The notes: generated by a model from the letters alone, not told the origin. Numbered from the stretch's first letter, positions 35,865 through 47,607 are shown. The stretch: 64,000 nt of DNA from Elysia chlorotica (GCA_003991915.1 RQTK01000353.1:396170-460169); one strand, 5' to 3'. Made by a program: numbers and translations.

Positions 35865-38400
35865 TAAAAAAAAAAAAGCTCACGCTGGACAAGAGAATTA
35901 TTATGAATCTCCAAGTAATTCTGCACAAAAAGGTAGGCTACATGACATTTAAAAAAATGTTATCAGCTCTTAGTATTTCATCGAGCACTAATCTAAAATG
36001 CACTTTCAATTTTATGCTAATCGGGAAAACCCATGAAATCATAAAGAGTTAAAGAGACCAACTCAATTGAAATCAATCCGTACAAATGTATACATTTTGT
36101 GGACTTCAGGTTGGCATATCCGCATTGCAGGCCAGCAAAGAGCGCACTTCGGTACTCACGGGTCATGCAAGTTTACGCAAGTCTGTTGTCGCCACTGAGG
36201 CTCGGGAAGGCGCCGACTTCAATACAGAGGGCGCCCATCAATCAGGTCCGATAACGCTGTCGTTGCGTCTATGCTTGAACAAAAAAAAAACATAACAAAA
36301 CATTAATTTTTTTTGGTGAGGATCAGACGCAAGGATTCTCAAAATAACAGACAAGTCATCGAACGTACTGAAGTGAACATTTTTTTTTGCGTTACAAGGT
36401 TAACGCTGATCTATTAATTAATGTAATAGTTAGTACAGAATGATACTAGAGAGTGTTTCTTGTTCAGACCACTAACATACTCGCCTCAAATGTAAACGGT
36501 TCCAACTGTGCTTACTATTTTTGTGATATAGCGCACTTTGGTTTTAAGTGCAAAATTTTGTTTATTTCAGTGCCCCTGCCTGATATTCTTGGAAGCGTCG
36601 ACCAGACGCTTTTCTTGAATTAAAAGATTGGAAGTATTTTCAGAGAGAGGAAAATAGGGAGAGGTTTCACGGAGGATTTTGCGTACGTGGGTGGCGATAA
36701 CTAAGGCGCTTGGTTCCTTCTTTAAACTTTGGTTAAAAACTCGGTATGAAGAGAGGTCAACCGCCTTTATTTCAATAAACAATGTGAGCTCGCGTTATGC
36801 TAGCTCCCCGTGTCAATAGCACTAAGAGTGTTTTTTTTTTTGCAGTCTCACTAAATTTAATCTTTGGTATGGTACTGAATCTATGGTCTCTGGTATTTTT
36901 TGTGGCTGTATTTTCTTCTAATTCTACTTTAAAGTATTTGCTTTATAATTTTAAAACTGGAAGAATATTTTAAAACTTTGTCATCAATCTTATTAGGAAT
37001 TCTTACTTTTCCAGGTGAATATGCAATGTTCGCCTGTATAGTATCTTAGGTGGGATGACATAGAACAATTCAAAGTTTTATTACGCACAACAACAAAAAT
37101 ACATTGCGGTTTAGCTTTGCATTAGAAGTATATCCAGGAGACTAAGCCGTAAAATTCTAATGAAGACAACTGACTGAGAATTTTTTTCTGACTTGCCTGA
37201 ATACTTTACGGGCTAGAGTATTTATGCGTTTTACAACTTCATCCTGTTTTAAGTTTTTTTTTTCTTTCCAAAACTGGGTTGGCGTGGTTAGTTGAGCAGG
37301 TTTGTTGTAATTTGACTTCTAGGGTCATGATGGGTGCAAAAAATCAGAAAGTTTAGACTACCCTTTTCAAATTTTAAAAATAGTATAAAACAATAAAGCG
37401 CACTAAGGAATCTAAATCTTTCAAAACAGTGGCGGTTGCTGGCATACTTTACAATAGAAGAGCACACTTACATCAGTAACAGAAATAAAAAATAACATAA
37501 AGGTTTGAAGTTTTTCCCCCTATGTTTCTGAATGACTATTAGGTTAGGTGTCCATCTGAATAGATCGTATTACAAGTCTAACTGCGCATGTTGGACGAAA
37601 TAGTTGCATCTATTTAATAATAGTTTTCGAAACAACCTTTTATTTAAAAGCGCCCGGTAAGGTTTCAAAAATAATTTGTATACCCACGAAATTAAAGTTT
37701 AACTGTTATTTCTCTTATCTCTATGGTGTGAAAATAAAAAAAAACGACATAAAAAAGTTAAAATCATAGAAAAACAAGAAAAATGATATTTGAATATCTT
37801 TTCATCCCCTTTCTTTTCTTTTTTTACAGCAAGTATCGCATACACTTTATAATTGATTACAATAACTGTAAAAAATAATTTCGAATCATCAGTATGTCGA
37901 CAATGGAATCGTTCCTCACACAAAAGTTGAAAAAAAAAATGTCATAAGATAATTTCGCTTGTATCTCCTCTACAAGGATTGCAGTTTTAACCTCATAATC
38001 AAATAAAAGCGTGATTCCCTTGCTCTTCTAGATCTAGATATTATGTCTTTTTTACCTGTTGTTTTCAAAGGCCATTCTAGTATTTTACAGGTTAATGTTC
38101 TTTTTCCATTCTCTCACCTCTCCCCTAACATGAAACTATACTGGTTGACTTAAAAAAAAAAATTAGAAGTAACGTCTTACAGAATAAGCCAATGAAATGT
38201 TTCAAGCAGACTTGCATAGACGCAATGGGGAATTGAGGTGAGGGCAGAGGAGGGCGAGAAAGCTACTCGGCAAGATAAAAGTCCCTTCTCCAGCCAGCGA
38301 AACTTGTCTTATCTGCGGGAGACGAACCAGGCGGCTGAAGAACAAAACACAAAAGGTTATGCACCGGCTGATCTGGCTCCGCACTGGTTCTCTGATAATA
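35865..38400. other. Intergenic DNA, no confident gene
   Basis: AT-rich. A slightly GC-richer open stretch follows an AG acceptor-like site at about 36109 (reads VGISALQASKERTSVLTGHA), and a minus frame lies at 36567-36782. Neither resembles a family I know and neither has clear splice partners. No call is made. Confidence 0.4.
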
Positions 38401-38429
38401 AGTAACCAACAAAGACATTGTACCGAATT

Positions 38430-38720
38430 CTCTCTTGTGTAGAGGTCCGTGTACTCAGCCCCTCCACCGGAGCCTCGCCTCCGCGAGGTCTGCGTACCTA
38501 AACTCCACTCCGGAGATTCGGTTCCGTGGGGTCTTCGTACCGAGAACTACCCACAGCGCGACTTGTATCTGTCAGGCTCCGGGAGCAGTTATCCAGGGTG
38601 ACCCGGTACACGAGATGAGTGGAGTCAGTGTACCCCGGAACTGAACGGACGTCTTCCTGACGACGGGCGACCGCTGCTAGAAACCGCCGACCAGCCCGCC
38701 CGACGTGAGTACGATGTGAC
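38430..38720 (+). other. Isolated GC-rich block with tandem repeat and splice-donor-like end
   Basis: About 290 bp that is far more GC- and CpG-rich than its surroundings. Two imperfect units of about 45 bp lie in tandem (CTCCACCGGAGCCTCGCCTC... and CTCCACTCCGGAGATTCGGT...), each ending near a CGTACC/CGTACCGAG motif. It ends at CCCGACGTGAGTAC, a good donor sequence. It could be a non-coding first exon with a CpG island for a gene to the right, or the 5' region of a retroelement. No protein is recognised. Confidence 0.35.
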
Positions 38721-39283
38721 ACCCGGGTCTGTTGTGTATCTAGTCAGGATTCATCGGGGAAACCCACGGTGCACTCGATACCAGGTTGTTTCAAGCATCA
38801 TCGGGTTTAAGTCTTTGTAATCTTTATTATTAGGTTTGCCGTAATCAAGTTAATGCTGTTATCGGAGGGACTCAGTGCGAAAATCAATACATAATAACTC
38901 TCAGATAGAGCGTTTGAGTTTCGTAACGCCAGTGGTCTTAGATATATGTATTTATATATATTGTTTCTGTTTGGTCAGGAATCTATTGCCGTGTTTATTA
39001 ACAAGCTTAGGGTGAATTAGTTATTAGTGTTTGCTGGGGGGTTTCATTTCTAATTGGAATATCAATATATGTTGTGGGGACCTATTAGAAAAGCATTACC
39101 TGTGGCAAGACGGGAGACCAATGCGATTCCTGTGAAAATACGTAGAACGCAAGTATAACGGAATGCAGTTGAGGTCAGTTGGTCAAGTATAAGAGATTAT
39201 GTACATTGAAATCTATTTAGAAGTTACTTAGAAGTTAATTATACAAAAAGGGAGAAAAAGAGAGATGGAGAGAGGGAGGGGGA

Positions 39284-39531
<248 letters not shown>

Positions 39532-39559
39532 CATGTATAAAAAAATCGTAGCAATACCG

Positions 39560-40450
39560 TATGTCAAAGCCTGGTATTAATGTTACAGGGGAGAAAATCT
39601 TGTAGTCGACAGGCAAATGCTGGTTATCTTTCTTAGCTCTTTACCGATATAAAATGGCTTTCTATTTGGAAATCAATCACAGAAAAACAATGATATTGGA
39701 ATACGATATCATGATTATATCTCACGATTATCTTGTAAAATGGTTGATAAGTATAATTGACTTGGTGTGTTAGTAAATAATGGTATTTCATTTTTAAAAG
39801 CTGAACGAACGTACTTTACTATTGAAACGAGTTTGTTATCATTTAAAACCAGTAGACACAATGATTGAACCTCCTTGAAGTATGTTGCTTTACTTTTGAA
39901 TTAAAAACGGCATATTAAAAAAAAGTATGAACGTTTCAGGAGGCCCATGTTTTTTCCCGCCTCAAATTAAAACAAAATTCAAGTATTTCTTAATGCTGTT
40001 TGACTTTAACATTCAAAGGCGCTGATCGATCTTTTCACTTAAACATTTTGATAGAGTTAGGGTATTGGGATTATTTTAACAGTGATATAACCGTAGACCA
40101 GTTTTTGTTATTAAGAACTAATTTTAGTCTGTTTTTTTAGTCTATGGCACCGTAAGACGGAGATCTCATTTCACCAGTGCGAATGACTTACTCAACGGGC
40201 ACTTTGAAATATATTGTAAAAGGTTTCAACCTAGCTTTGATTGCCTCGAATAATAATAAAGTTAACTTCAAAAACAAATATGCAGAGGCAGATAGATATT
40301 CAGTAAGAAAATGAAATAGATAGATAAAAGTATAGAAGGATTGATTGATGGATGACAATATAGATAGTTGGGTGGATTGGTGGATAGCTTTATAGATAGT
40401 TGGATAGATAGATGCACAGATAGGTCGGTAGATCAATAAATGAATATATA
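39560..40450. other. Intergenic DNA, no gene seen
   Basis: AT-rich, grading at 40270-40450 into degenerate GATA-like sequence that leads into the next microsatellite. Confidence 0.5.
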
Positions 40451-40461
40451 GGTAGTTCGAT

Positions 40462-40614
<153 letters not shown>

Positions 40615-40844
40615 GACAGTTAGTTAGATATTAAGAAAGACGCTTAGGTAATAAGTAGACCAACCAGACATTTTTTCCTATTTAGCATGGACTATAATTA
40701 TATAAAGGAATGACCATACCAATGTTTTCAACCAAACCTTTTCACCAGTTGACCTTCCTCTTTGACTCCACCTTAGTCATCCCATTGGGTAACATCTAGG
40801 TCTTGCACAAGAAGAAGTCACCTCCAGGTACCAAAAGAGAAATG

Positions 40845-40848
<4 letters not shown>

Positions 40849-40898
<50 letters not shown>
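40849..40898. repeat. (GA)n microsatellite
   Basis: A GA run of about 50 bp. Confidence 0.95.
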
Positions 40899-41065
40899 AA
40901 AGAGAGAGCCTGATAGAGACAAACAAGTAGACCGGCAGAGAGACATTCAGAGATAGCCGAGGAATCGATGATGATCTAGAATCTAGGATATACCAACTGT
41001 GTACAGTGTTAAATAAAAATCAAGTTTCATTACAGTTCATGGATCTTACTGTTATTATACATGAA

Positions 41066-41150
41066 AGCGCCGGTGACTCATTTGGTTAGTACTGTGGGAT
41101 GAGAGCGGAGGCTCCACGGTTCGAATCTCAGATGCCAACCCCGTCTTAGA
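41066..41150 (+). mobile_element. tRNA-like SINE head
   Basis: GTGACTCATTTGGTTAGTAC (box A-like), then CACGGTTCGAATCTC (box B). The T-stem and acceptor halves do not pair, so this is not a working tRNA gene. It is most likely the 5' part of a SINE. Confidence 0.55.
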
Positions 41151-41454
41151 TAATATTCTTCAGGACGTGAAAATTATATTTGCACCATAGTATTAAAATA
41201 TATTCGTGGCTGATAAATTGAAGCGAAGCTAGAAATAAATAAGACAGGCAAATTGAGGCAATATTGATAGAAAGTGACACTTACAGGACTAATAAAGCTC
41301 TTAAGAAAGATTATTATTCGATTCATTTATCTCAGCTAGACATAGTAGACACGATCTTTTCAAAGACGCATACATGTGTGACAGTAGCAACAGAATCAAA
41401 GCTCTTACTCATCTTTACAGGACAGCGATTTTACAATTGTACAGGTTGAGTCGT

Positions 41455-41590
41455 GTCTTAAATATCCAATGTCAACAACTAGGCTGTACTGCGGTCGGGT
41501 ACCAAAACTAACTTCTGGTACAGACGGAGTGAAGATACCAATAATTTTAATTTAGCCAGTCACGTTATACTGACATCGACCAAACCAATA
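41455..41590 (-). mobile_element. Diverged SINE copy
   Basis: Minus-strand body of the main family: ATGTCAGTATAACGTGACTGG, then a block matching GTCCGTCC..., and AGTTGTTGACATTGGATATT at the tail side. Confidence 0.65.
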
Positions 41591-41636
41591 AGTGAACTAA
41601 CTCCGATAAAGTTTTTGCCTGATCTTGGAATAGAAG

Positions 41637-41785
41637 ATTTGAATATATGAGAAATTCCGAATCGGCGCCCATAGCTAAACCAGTAAAGTCACACGCACCA
41701 GTGTACATGTAAATTGTAATGTACTAACTTCAACGGATTCTGCAGCTGTATTATTACTCACGGAGAAATAACTTAGATCCTTGTG
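41637..41785. repeat. 149 bp direct repeat flanking a SINE, left copy
   Basis: From TTTGAATATATGAGAAATTC to AACTTAGATCCTTGTG. The copy at 41940-42088 differs at a single base by eye. Confidence 0.93.
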
Positions 41786-41939
41786 TTAGTTTGGTTGGTT
41801 GGTTGGGTTTTAACGTCCAACGTCAGCAACTTATAGGCTATATTGTGGACGGGCCCCAAGGCTGACGTCTTTTATGTGCTGCCACACACGAGACAGGGTG
41901 GGGATACCATGACTCCTGTCTCAGCCGGTCACAACTAAC
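41786..41939 (-). mobile_element. SINE copy between two 149 bp direct repeats
   Basis: Minus strand: GTGACCGGCTGAGACAGGAG, TCATGGTATCCCCACCCTGT, GTGTGGCAGCACATAAAAG, CCTTGGGGCCCGTCCACAAT, CTGACGTTGGACGTTAAAAC, and a CCAACCAACCAACC tail. This is a well preserved body without its tRNA-like head. Confidence 0.9.
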
Positions 41940-42088
41940 ATTTGAATATATGAGAAATTCCGAATCGGCGCCCATAGCTAAACCAGTAAAGTCACACGCA
42001 CCAGTGTACATGTAAATTGTAATGTACTAACTTCAACGGATTCTGCAGCTGTATTATTACTCACGGAGAAATAACTTAGATCCTCGTG
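41940..42088. repeat. 149 bp direct repeat flanking a SINE, right copy
   Basis: The near-identical partner of 41637-41785, offset by 303 bp. Confidence 0.93.
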
Positions 42089-43020
42089 GCTGATAAGTCA
42101 AACATCTTATTACACTTCTTAATCACCTAAATAAGAGAAAAATACCTTATGAAGACCAGTCAGGGAGGCTATGGGGGAATTGTCGGCACCATTTAAATTA
42201 TGGCTTTTTAACAATTTAAATCAACCCAGCTCTGCATAGCATGTTATATGATGAAATATTCCAAAATAAAAGTTAATACTTTGACTATGTTCAAGTTCCC
42301 CCATAGGTTTTCGCATTACTTTTAGAAAAAAAAATAGTATTACCTTATCAGTAGGTTTTGGCTTCAGGGTCCCAAACAAAACCTGAAGAAAAAAATTGAG
42401 AAGACGTTATGAAAGAAAATATCTTAGAATAACTCTTCAAAATTGGAGACGAAGGAAAAGCACCAGTATGTTCTGAAGTTCAAAAGAAAACTATCGGTAA
42501 CCGCGGCCCACGATGTAAAACTAAAATACAGGTTAGCAGCTCGAATGGAACAGGCATATCGTTTACTCTACTATGATCGTGCCTTGTTAGTTTTATCAAG
42601 ACGGGCCTCTGGCAGCTACCGGTACACGCTTTGGTACATCCATGTCAAAAGTGTTTGGGCGAACCTATCGCTGTACAGGCGAGTTGGTCGAGGGCAAAGG
42701 CTCAAATACTGGTAAGTGGCCGACATGTTTGTACAATCGGAGGTCAATGTGGTTTGAGACGTGCGCGTTACCTTTCACCTCAGACGGCCTCAACCTTCCC
42801 CGGTTCTCTCACGTACCAACTTCACTTCGCCAGCACTTTTTTTTTTGGTTTATTGTGTATGTACTAAGGGTGTACAAGAATGATTTCTTTGTTAAGATTA
42901 TAATAAACAACATCAACAGCCAAAAAGCAAAAACAAAAAACAAAAAACAAGAACACAAAAAATAAATAAATCAAACAACCATCCCCTAACAAAAAGAATA
43001 ACAACAACAAAGCAAAAAAA
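42089..43020. other. Intergenic DNA with a possible exon of unknown identity
   Basis: A GC-richer open stretch at about 42440-42710 ends at AAATACTG/GTAAGTGG, a good donor. One frame gives MSKVFGRTYRCTGELVEGKG just before the donor and another gives a basic 90-residue frame. I recognise no family in either. It may be a lone exon or a repeat fragment. Confidence 0.25.
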
Positions 43021-43060
<40 letters not shown>

Positions 43061-43090
43061 AACAACAATAACAACAACATCATCATCAAC
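43021..43090. repeat. (CAA)n microsatellite
   Basis: A CAA run with AAT and CAT interruptions, directly preceded by A/C-rich low-complexity sequence from 42900. Confidence 0.9.
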
Positions 43091-43907
43091 AACCTCTCTT
43101 TACTAAACCATCTCTCTTTCTGTCCGCTTATCACTTCCTTTCTCTCTCTCTCTCTCTTTTTTTGCTGGAAATTATCTGTCTATATCTATCTCATTTTCCC
43201 CTCTCTTATCTATTACCACCGTTGGATTTGACTACTCATCTACTCAATAAAAACAATCAGTTAGGGTTGTGAGTTCACTAACAGTTACAAAACGGGAGTT
43301 AGAGGACATGAGCTCAACTTTCGGATTTAGTAAGCTCATCAAACAAGAGAGGGGTGTAATACTAATAGGTGCAACGTATTCTAATCTCTGAAAGAGAACT
43401 TCAGTGCGCAAACGAGTTTTTTTTTAAATCTGTTACAAAAGAACACTACGGCTTTTCTGCTTGACATAGTTACTTATCTCATGCCTTCGAACAAAGTGTG
43501 CCCCCATTCTCAATTCTTATTTTGTACGGAGAATTTTTTTTATAAACAATTAGAAAGTCTAAAAACATTATGAATTCTTCTTTAAAATACTTTACCACAT
43601 GCCAAAAACAAAAACCAATTATATTAAGTAATATTAAGTCATAGAATTTCAACAAATTTAAACTACCATTATAGAAAAAATTTTTTTTTCATTCCCTTTT
43701 CAGAGTATAGAGTGGCTTTATTTCTTTTAGATTTATTTATCGAAAGTGACTACCATAACAATGGGTCGGAAGACGAAAAGGCTTTCTTTAAAAAGATGAC
43801 CAACACAGCGATGTTATCAAGGACCAGGATACACGGAACATGTCCAGTCACATAATATTATACTAAGACCAACCAGACTAGCAGGAAAAGAACGCGGAGG
43901 TCTAAGA

Positions 43908-43978
43908 GGATATCGAACACCAACCTTCCTATTAAAAACCGTGCGCTCTACTCTTGGACCATCGCGCCTCCCAGAGCA
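43908..43978 (-). mobile_element. tRNA-like SINE head
   Basis: Minus strand: GGAGGCGCGATGGTCCAAGA and AGAGCGCACGG form box A; GTTGGTGTTCGATATCC is box B-like. It resembles the heads at 54297 and 61530. Confidence 0.55.
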
Positions 43979-44189
43979 AGTCAAGCAAGGGACTTCACCA
44001 CTCTATACGATCTCGGCATCTGTTAGAACTAATTCTATGAGACTGGTTGGTTGGTCTGTGGATCGGTTGGTTGGTTGGTTTCCCAGGGCCGTAAGTATAA
44101 CGTTGTGGTAGCTTACAACGCGTTGTAAACTTTTTTTAATCGCATTGCTTAATACGAGCCTTTAACTTAGTACAAACTTGAGCTTTTCT

Positions 44190-44335
44190 TCAATTTCAAC
44201 GTCAACAACAAGATAATATCGCGGATGGGTCTTAAGACTAACATCTGATAATTTTACTGCCACACACGAGACAGGTCAATGATATATACCAGGACTCTTG
44301 GTAGTTCTGGCCAAATTATACTAGAGAGGCTTCAC
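44190..44335 (-). mobile_element. Diverged SINE copy
   Basis: Minus-strand main-family body: TATAATTTGGCC, CCTGTCTCGTGTGTGGCAG, AAAATTATCAGATGTTAGTC, AAGACCCATCCGCGATATTAT, and a GTTGTTGACGTTGAAATTG tail side. Confidence 0.7.
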
Positions 44336-44475
44336 GATAACGGGACGCCTAGCCAACACGAAGAATGTACGCAACATGATCTGTACCGGCACGTAACCGT
44401 AGCTCTAGCGTAGACTTGCGGAGCCAACAAGCCATCAGAAAATCTCATGCCTAAGGATCGTGATATTAACATTCG

Positions 44476-44790
44476 TTGGCTATGATGTTAATATTACTGT
44501 CGGGTCGTCGGGGCAACACAATTGTTAACCTTTATAGGAAAAATGTAAAATTTAGTGAGGAAGAACTTCGTATATCTATCAGTGAGCTTTCTAAAACAAC
44601 ACGTGTGGGAAAACATGAGCCAGAAATTGTGATTCGTAGTTTCAGTGACACCAGTTTGTGCTTACCTACGTATCTCAAGGCTTACATAGCAGTTACCTCT
44701 CAATTATGTAACGCATCCGAAAAACTTCTAGTGAGCTATACAAAACCACACAAATCCATAACATTTAACTGGCCAACTCCTGTCCCATAA
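44476..44790 (+). pseudogene. Tyrosine recombinase fragment of a DIRS/Ngaro-type retroelement, copy 1
   Basis: The translation LLSGRRGNTIVNL, ELRISISELSKTTRVGKHEP, LCLPTYLKAYIAVTSQL and KLLVSYTKPHKSITF follows the order of the tyrosine recombinase (phage-integrase fold) carried by DIRS and Ngaro retroelements. SGRRGNTI is the area of the first catalytic Arg. The frame stops soon after SYTKPHK, so the downstream Arg/His/Tyr catalytic part is absent. From memory the family normally has about twice this length. No initiator is evident; this is a fragment. Confidence 0.75.
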
Positions 44791-44992
44791 TGACAAAAGC
44801 TTTACGGAAGCCTGGAGGATCTGCGGCCCTGAACCTCTTTAATTTATTTCAGAAGCGAAATTGTTCATCTGACGAACGAAGAAGAAGAAAAGGAAATCAA
44901 TTATGTCGCATCGTGGCTCATAACGCGACTCGTGTCATGATAGACCAAATGCCTTTTCGCTAAAGCCATCCATCCGCCTTGCATCAGTATAT
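44776..44992. repeat. 217 bp repeat, copy 1
   Basis: Starts TGTCCCATAATGACAAAAGC and ends CGCCTTGCATCAGTATA. It is nearly identical to 47098-47312. It follows the recombinase fragment directly, so it may be part of the same element (3' end or untranslated region). Confidence 0.9.
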
Positions 44993-45164
44993 AGCTCTCT
45001 CCTAGTTTAACTTCTCTACGGTCTCTAAAAAAAGATCTACGTGTATTCGGCGATTGGGCAGCATGGGCATTATAGTGGAATACCCGTGACTTGGTCTGTC
45101 GCACTAATAATAACATTCTGACACAAATCCAACAAATACAGAAAAAAAAAAAACGCGGCTGCAA

Positions 45165-45238
45165 GATCGAGGCTTGAACTAAGTACCTTCTGCATCAAAA
45201 CACGACCCTCTACCCCAGTGCTATCCCCGACCCTCCTA
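45165..45238 (-). mobile_element. tRNA-like SINE head
   Basis: Minus strand: GGGGATAGCACTGGGGTAGAG (box A) and TACTTAGTTCAAGCCTC (box B), followed by a poly-T-rich stretch. The stems are degenerate, so I do not call a tRNA gene. Confidence 0.5.
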
Positions 45239-45297
45239 AGCTAGTATGGTATAGGACTCGACAGGTTTAGAATAGTCTATAAGCCGTGAGTAAATAA

Positions 45298-45384
45298 TCG
45301 CGGTAGCTTACATCTCGTCCTATGATTATACGAAAAAGAAATCCTTAAGACTAATTGTAAACTATTATAGTTTTACATCGACAG
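45298..45384. repeat. Direct repeat of about 88 bp, copy 1
   Basis: AATCGCGGTAGCTTACATCTC to AGTTTTACATCGAC, identical by eye to 47817-47904. It ends exactly where the second recombinase copy begins. Confidence 0.92.
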
Positions 45385-45630
45385 GCTATGATGTTAATAT
45401 TACTGTCGGGTCGTCGGGGCAACACAATTGTTAACCTTTATAGGAAAAATGTAAAATTTAGTGAGGAAGAACTTCGTATATCTATCAGTGAGCTTTCTAA
45501 AACAACACGTGTGGGAAAACATGAGCCAGAAATTGTGATTCGTAGTTTCAGTGACGCCAGTTTGTGCTTACCTACGTATCTCAAGGCTTACAAGATCCAG
45601 ATCTATGCAGGGCCCACTTTGCTCAGCTAG
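45385..45630 (+). pseudogene. Tyrosine recombinase fragment, copy 2
   Basis: The same coding stretch as 44476-44790 (LLSGRRGNTIVNL through LPTYLKAY), with a Thr-to-Ala change in FSD(T/A)SLCL, then a switch to unrelated sequence after LKAY. The shared part is about 210 bp. This is a second, shorter copy joined to different DNA. Confidence 0.75.
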
Positions 45631-46001
45631 AATGTAAACAGACGCTATTAAATTGGGTCACACACAGTGATGCTTGCTGGCAGCGAGCGATGCCCGTGGG
45701 GCAAATAATCACTGAACCATAGGATTATACGAGCTGTATACAACTGTGTATACGGTCAGACCATGGTTTTTCCTTGCTCATAGATGATTGAGTCTTGTTA
45801 CGGGGTGACAAGATCAGAATCATGAGCTGAAGTTAAATGCGAGAGTTCTCGATTTAACTTCCAAAAATTTTAACAGCTACCAACTAATTGAGTATTCCTT
45901 CGGTCCCTTTCAGATATCAAATCTACTATCTGATTAATAGGCCTAACCAAGGACGGTCTATTTTATTATTATTGTTATAACTTATAACGTTTATTACAAC
46001 T

Positions 46002-46445
46002 ATGGCCGACTCTGGTGAACACTATACTCTTGCTTCAGTAGCACAAGACCTGAGAGGTACTGTGGCAGAGCTGCTTAAGCACAGCAAGCCTGTTACTAGG
46101 CGCCGAGCTCGATCCCCTTCACCCTCGGGCTCGGGCCCCTCAAGACCTAGAAAGGCTTTAAAGGAAACAGGAGGGGGGGAGAGGGATACAGGCTCTGTAT
46201 CGCCCCAAGACTGTACCTCTGCCCCGGAGTGTCCGGGTCTGGACGACTTGGACAATCTGTCTGTCCTGTCTGAGGGGGAGGTGTATGACAACTCCATCAG
46301 CAATTTGGAGGCCTTCTATGGCTTCCACGATCAGGAGGGTGACAAGGTTGATGACAAACTTATCCAGATAGTTGATGCCGGGAAAGTTCTACAACAAGCC
46401 TCTGGTAATGAATGCCGGGGAACTGTCTGGGGCATTGGACCCTAG
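46002..46445 (+). CDS. Gag-like ORF1 of a DIRS/Ngaro-type retroelement (likely truncated)
   Basis: An intact 147-codon frame from ATG 46002 to TAG 46443. The N-terminus is hydrophilic with a basic Ser/Arg/Pro block (KPVTRRRARSPSPSGSG, residues about 31-47), followed by an acidic region (LSVLSEGEVYD) and SNLEAFYGFHDQEGDKVDDK with LIQIVDAGK. The last part follows the pattern of DIRS/Ngaro first ORFs known to me (acidic region, LEAFYG-like block, then 'v.d.La.ivn.gl'). Family members usually continue much further, so the stop probably truncates it. The tyrosine recombinase pieces at 44476 and 45385 support the assignment. Function is inferred from pattern only. Confidence 0.6.
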   Translation: MADSGEHYTLASVAQDLRGTVAELLKHSKPVTRRRARSPSPSGSGPSRPRKALKETGGGERDTGSVSPQDCTSAPECPGLDDLDNLSVLSEGEVYDNSISNLEAFYGFHDQEGDKVDDKLIQIVDAGKVLQQASGNECRGTVWGIGP

Positions 46446-46556
46446 ATTATCGCATTGACTGAGGTAAGATCGTTCCTCTGTGTACGGCTGTGGAGCAAAA
46501 TGGTCACCTTTAAATCTCTCGGTTCATATACTGACGTATGGAAATTAATGAGTTAG

Positions 46557-46796
46557 AACTTATGGTTAAACAAACCTAGGTGCCGGTTTAACCATAGTTC
46601 TGACGAGTTAATTGAAATACGGAGGATATGAACCGCCCTCCCTCCCAGCCCGTTCATATCCTTTTATGTGACCATTTTATCGTTCAAGTTGACCTTTACA
46701 CCACGTGACCTCTCTCTCGGTTCATATCCTCCGTATTTCAATTAACTCGTCAGAACTATGGTTAAACCGGCACCTAGGTTTGTTTAACCATAAGTT
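46557..46796. repeat. Perfect 79 bp inverted repeat with 82 bp spacer
   Basis: The left arm 46557-46635 (AACTTATGGTTAAACAAACC...) and right arm 46718-46796 are exact reverse complements over 79 of 79 bases. Each arm contains a smaller hairpin (GGTTAAAC ... GTTTAACC). A diverged third version of the right-arm sequence precedes it at 46512-46556. It lies just downstream of the gag-like ORF. Confidence 0.95.
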
Positions 46797-46971
46797 ATCG
46801 TCTTGCGGATCGGAAAGCTTGTTTTGACGAAGCCTAAAACGAAATTAGTGGGGCGAGATCAATAGATGATAATTATTAAAAGGAAATAAAATCACCCATG
46901 CTACAACCCCAATACGCAAATGAGCATGTTTAGACTGATAACTGGCCACAACCGTCTAAATCAGCACAATC

Positions 46972-47312
46972 ATGCACAAGCTCCGCATCGCACCCACGCA
47001 GCAATGCCCATGTGAAAGCGCGAATCAAACATCTGAACACAATCATGCTGCAGTAATGTTCCTTGCTGGCAGCCTCGAGAGAACATATCTGGTCGATTCC
47101 TGTCCCACTACGACAAAAGCTTTACGGAAGCCTGGAGGATCTGCGGCCCTGAACCTCTTTAATTTATTTCAGAAGCGAAATTGTTCATCTGACGAACGAA
47201 GAAGAAGAAAAGGAAATTAAATATGTCGCATCGTGGCACATAACGCGACTCGTGTCATGATAGACCAAATGCCTTTTCGCTAAAGCCATCCATCCGCCTT
47301 GCATCAGTATAA
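46972..47312. repeat. DIRS-associated 3' sequence, including repeat copy 2
   Basis: 47098-47312 is nearly identical to 44776-44992. The region before it (46972-47097) differs from that upstream of copy 1, so the two copies have different left neighbours. Confidence 0.85.
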
Positions 47313-47607
47313 TTATATATATATATGGAGTATTGAACTACGAGAGCACAGCTTCTGAGGTAATAGTTTGCAATTGGCTCACTTTTACACTTTACTGAGT
47401 TCATTTGGATAGCAGGCCGACACGTACTGTAACTGCCGGTGCTTTGCTTGATTATCTTTGATCATTACCGCCTCACGATAGCTCCGTCTGTCGTGGCCTG
47501 TTTTGCCGAGAAGACGGATAAGATACTCGGTAGGTGTCCTAAAATCTGGTCTGATATTTTCTAAAAACTCGTGGGATGTAGACCTTTAATATTATTAAGA
47601 TAGCTTA

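Noticed and set aside
36567-36782. A 71-codon minus frame as a small gene
   Set aside because: No recognisable motif, no supporting splice sites and no related copy.
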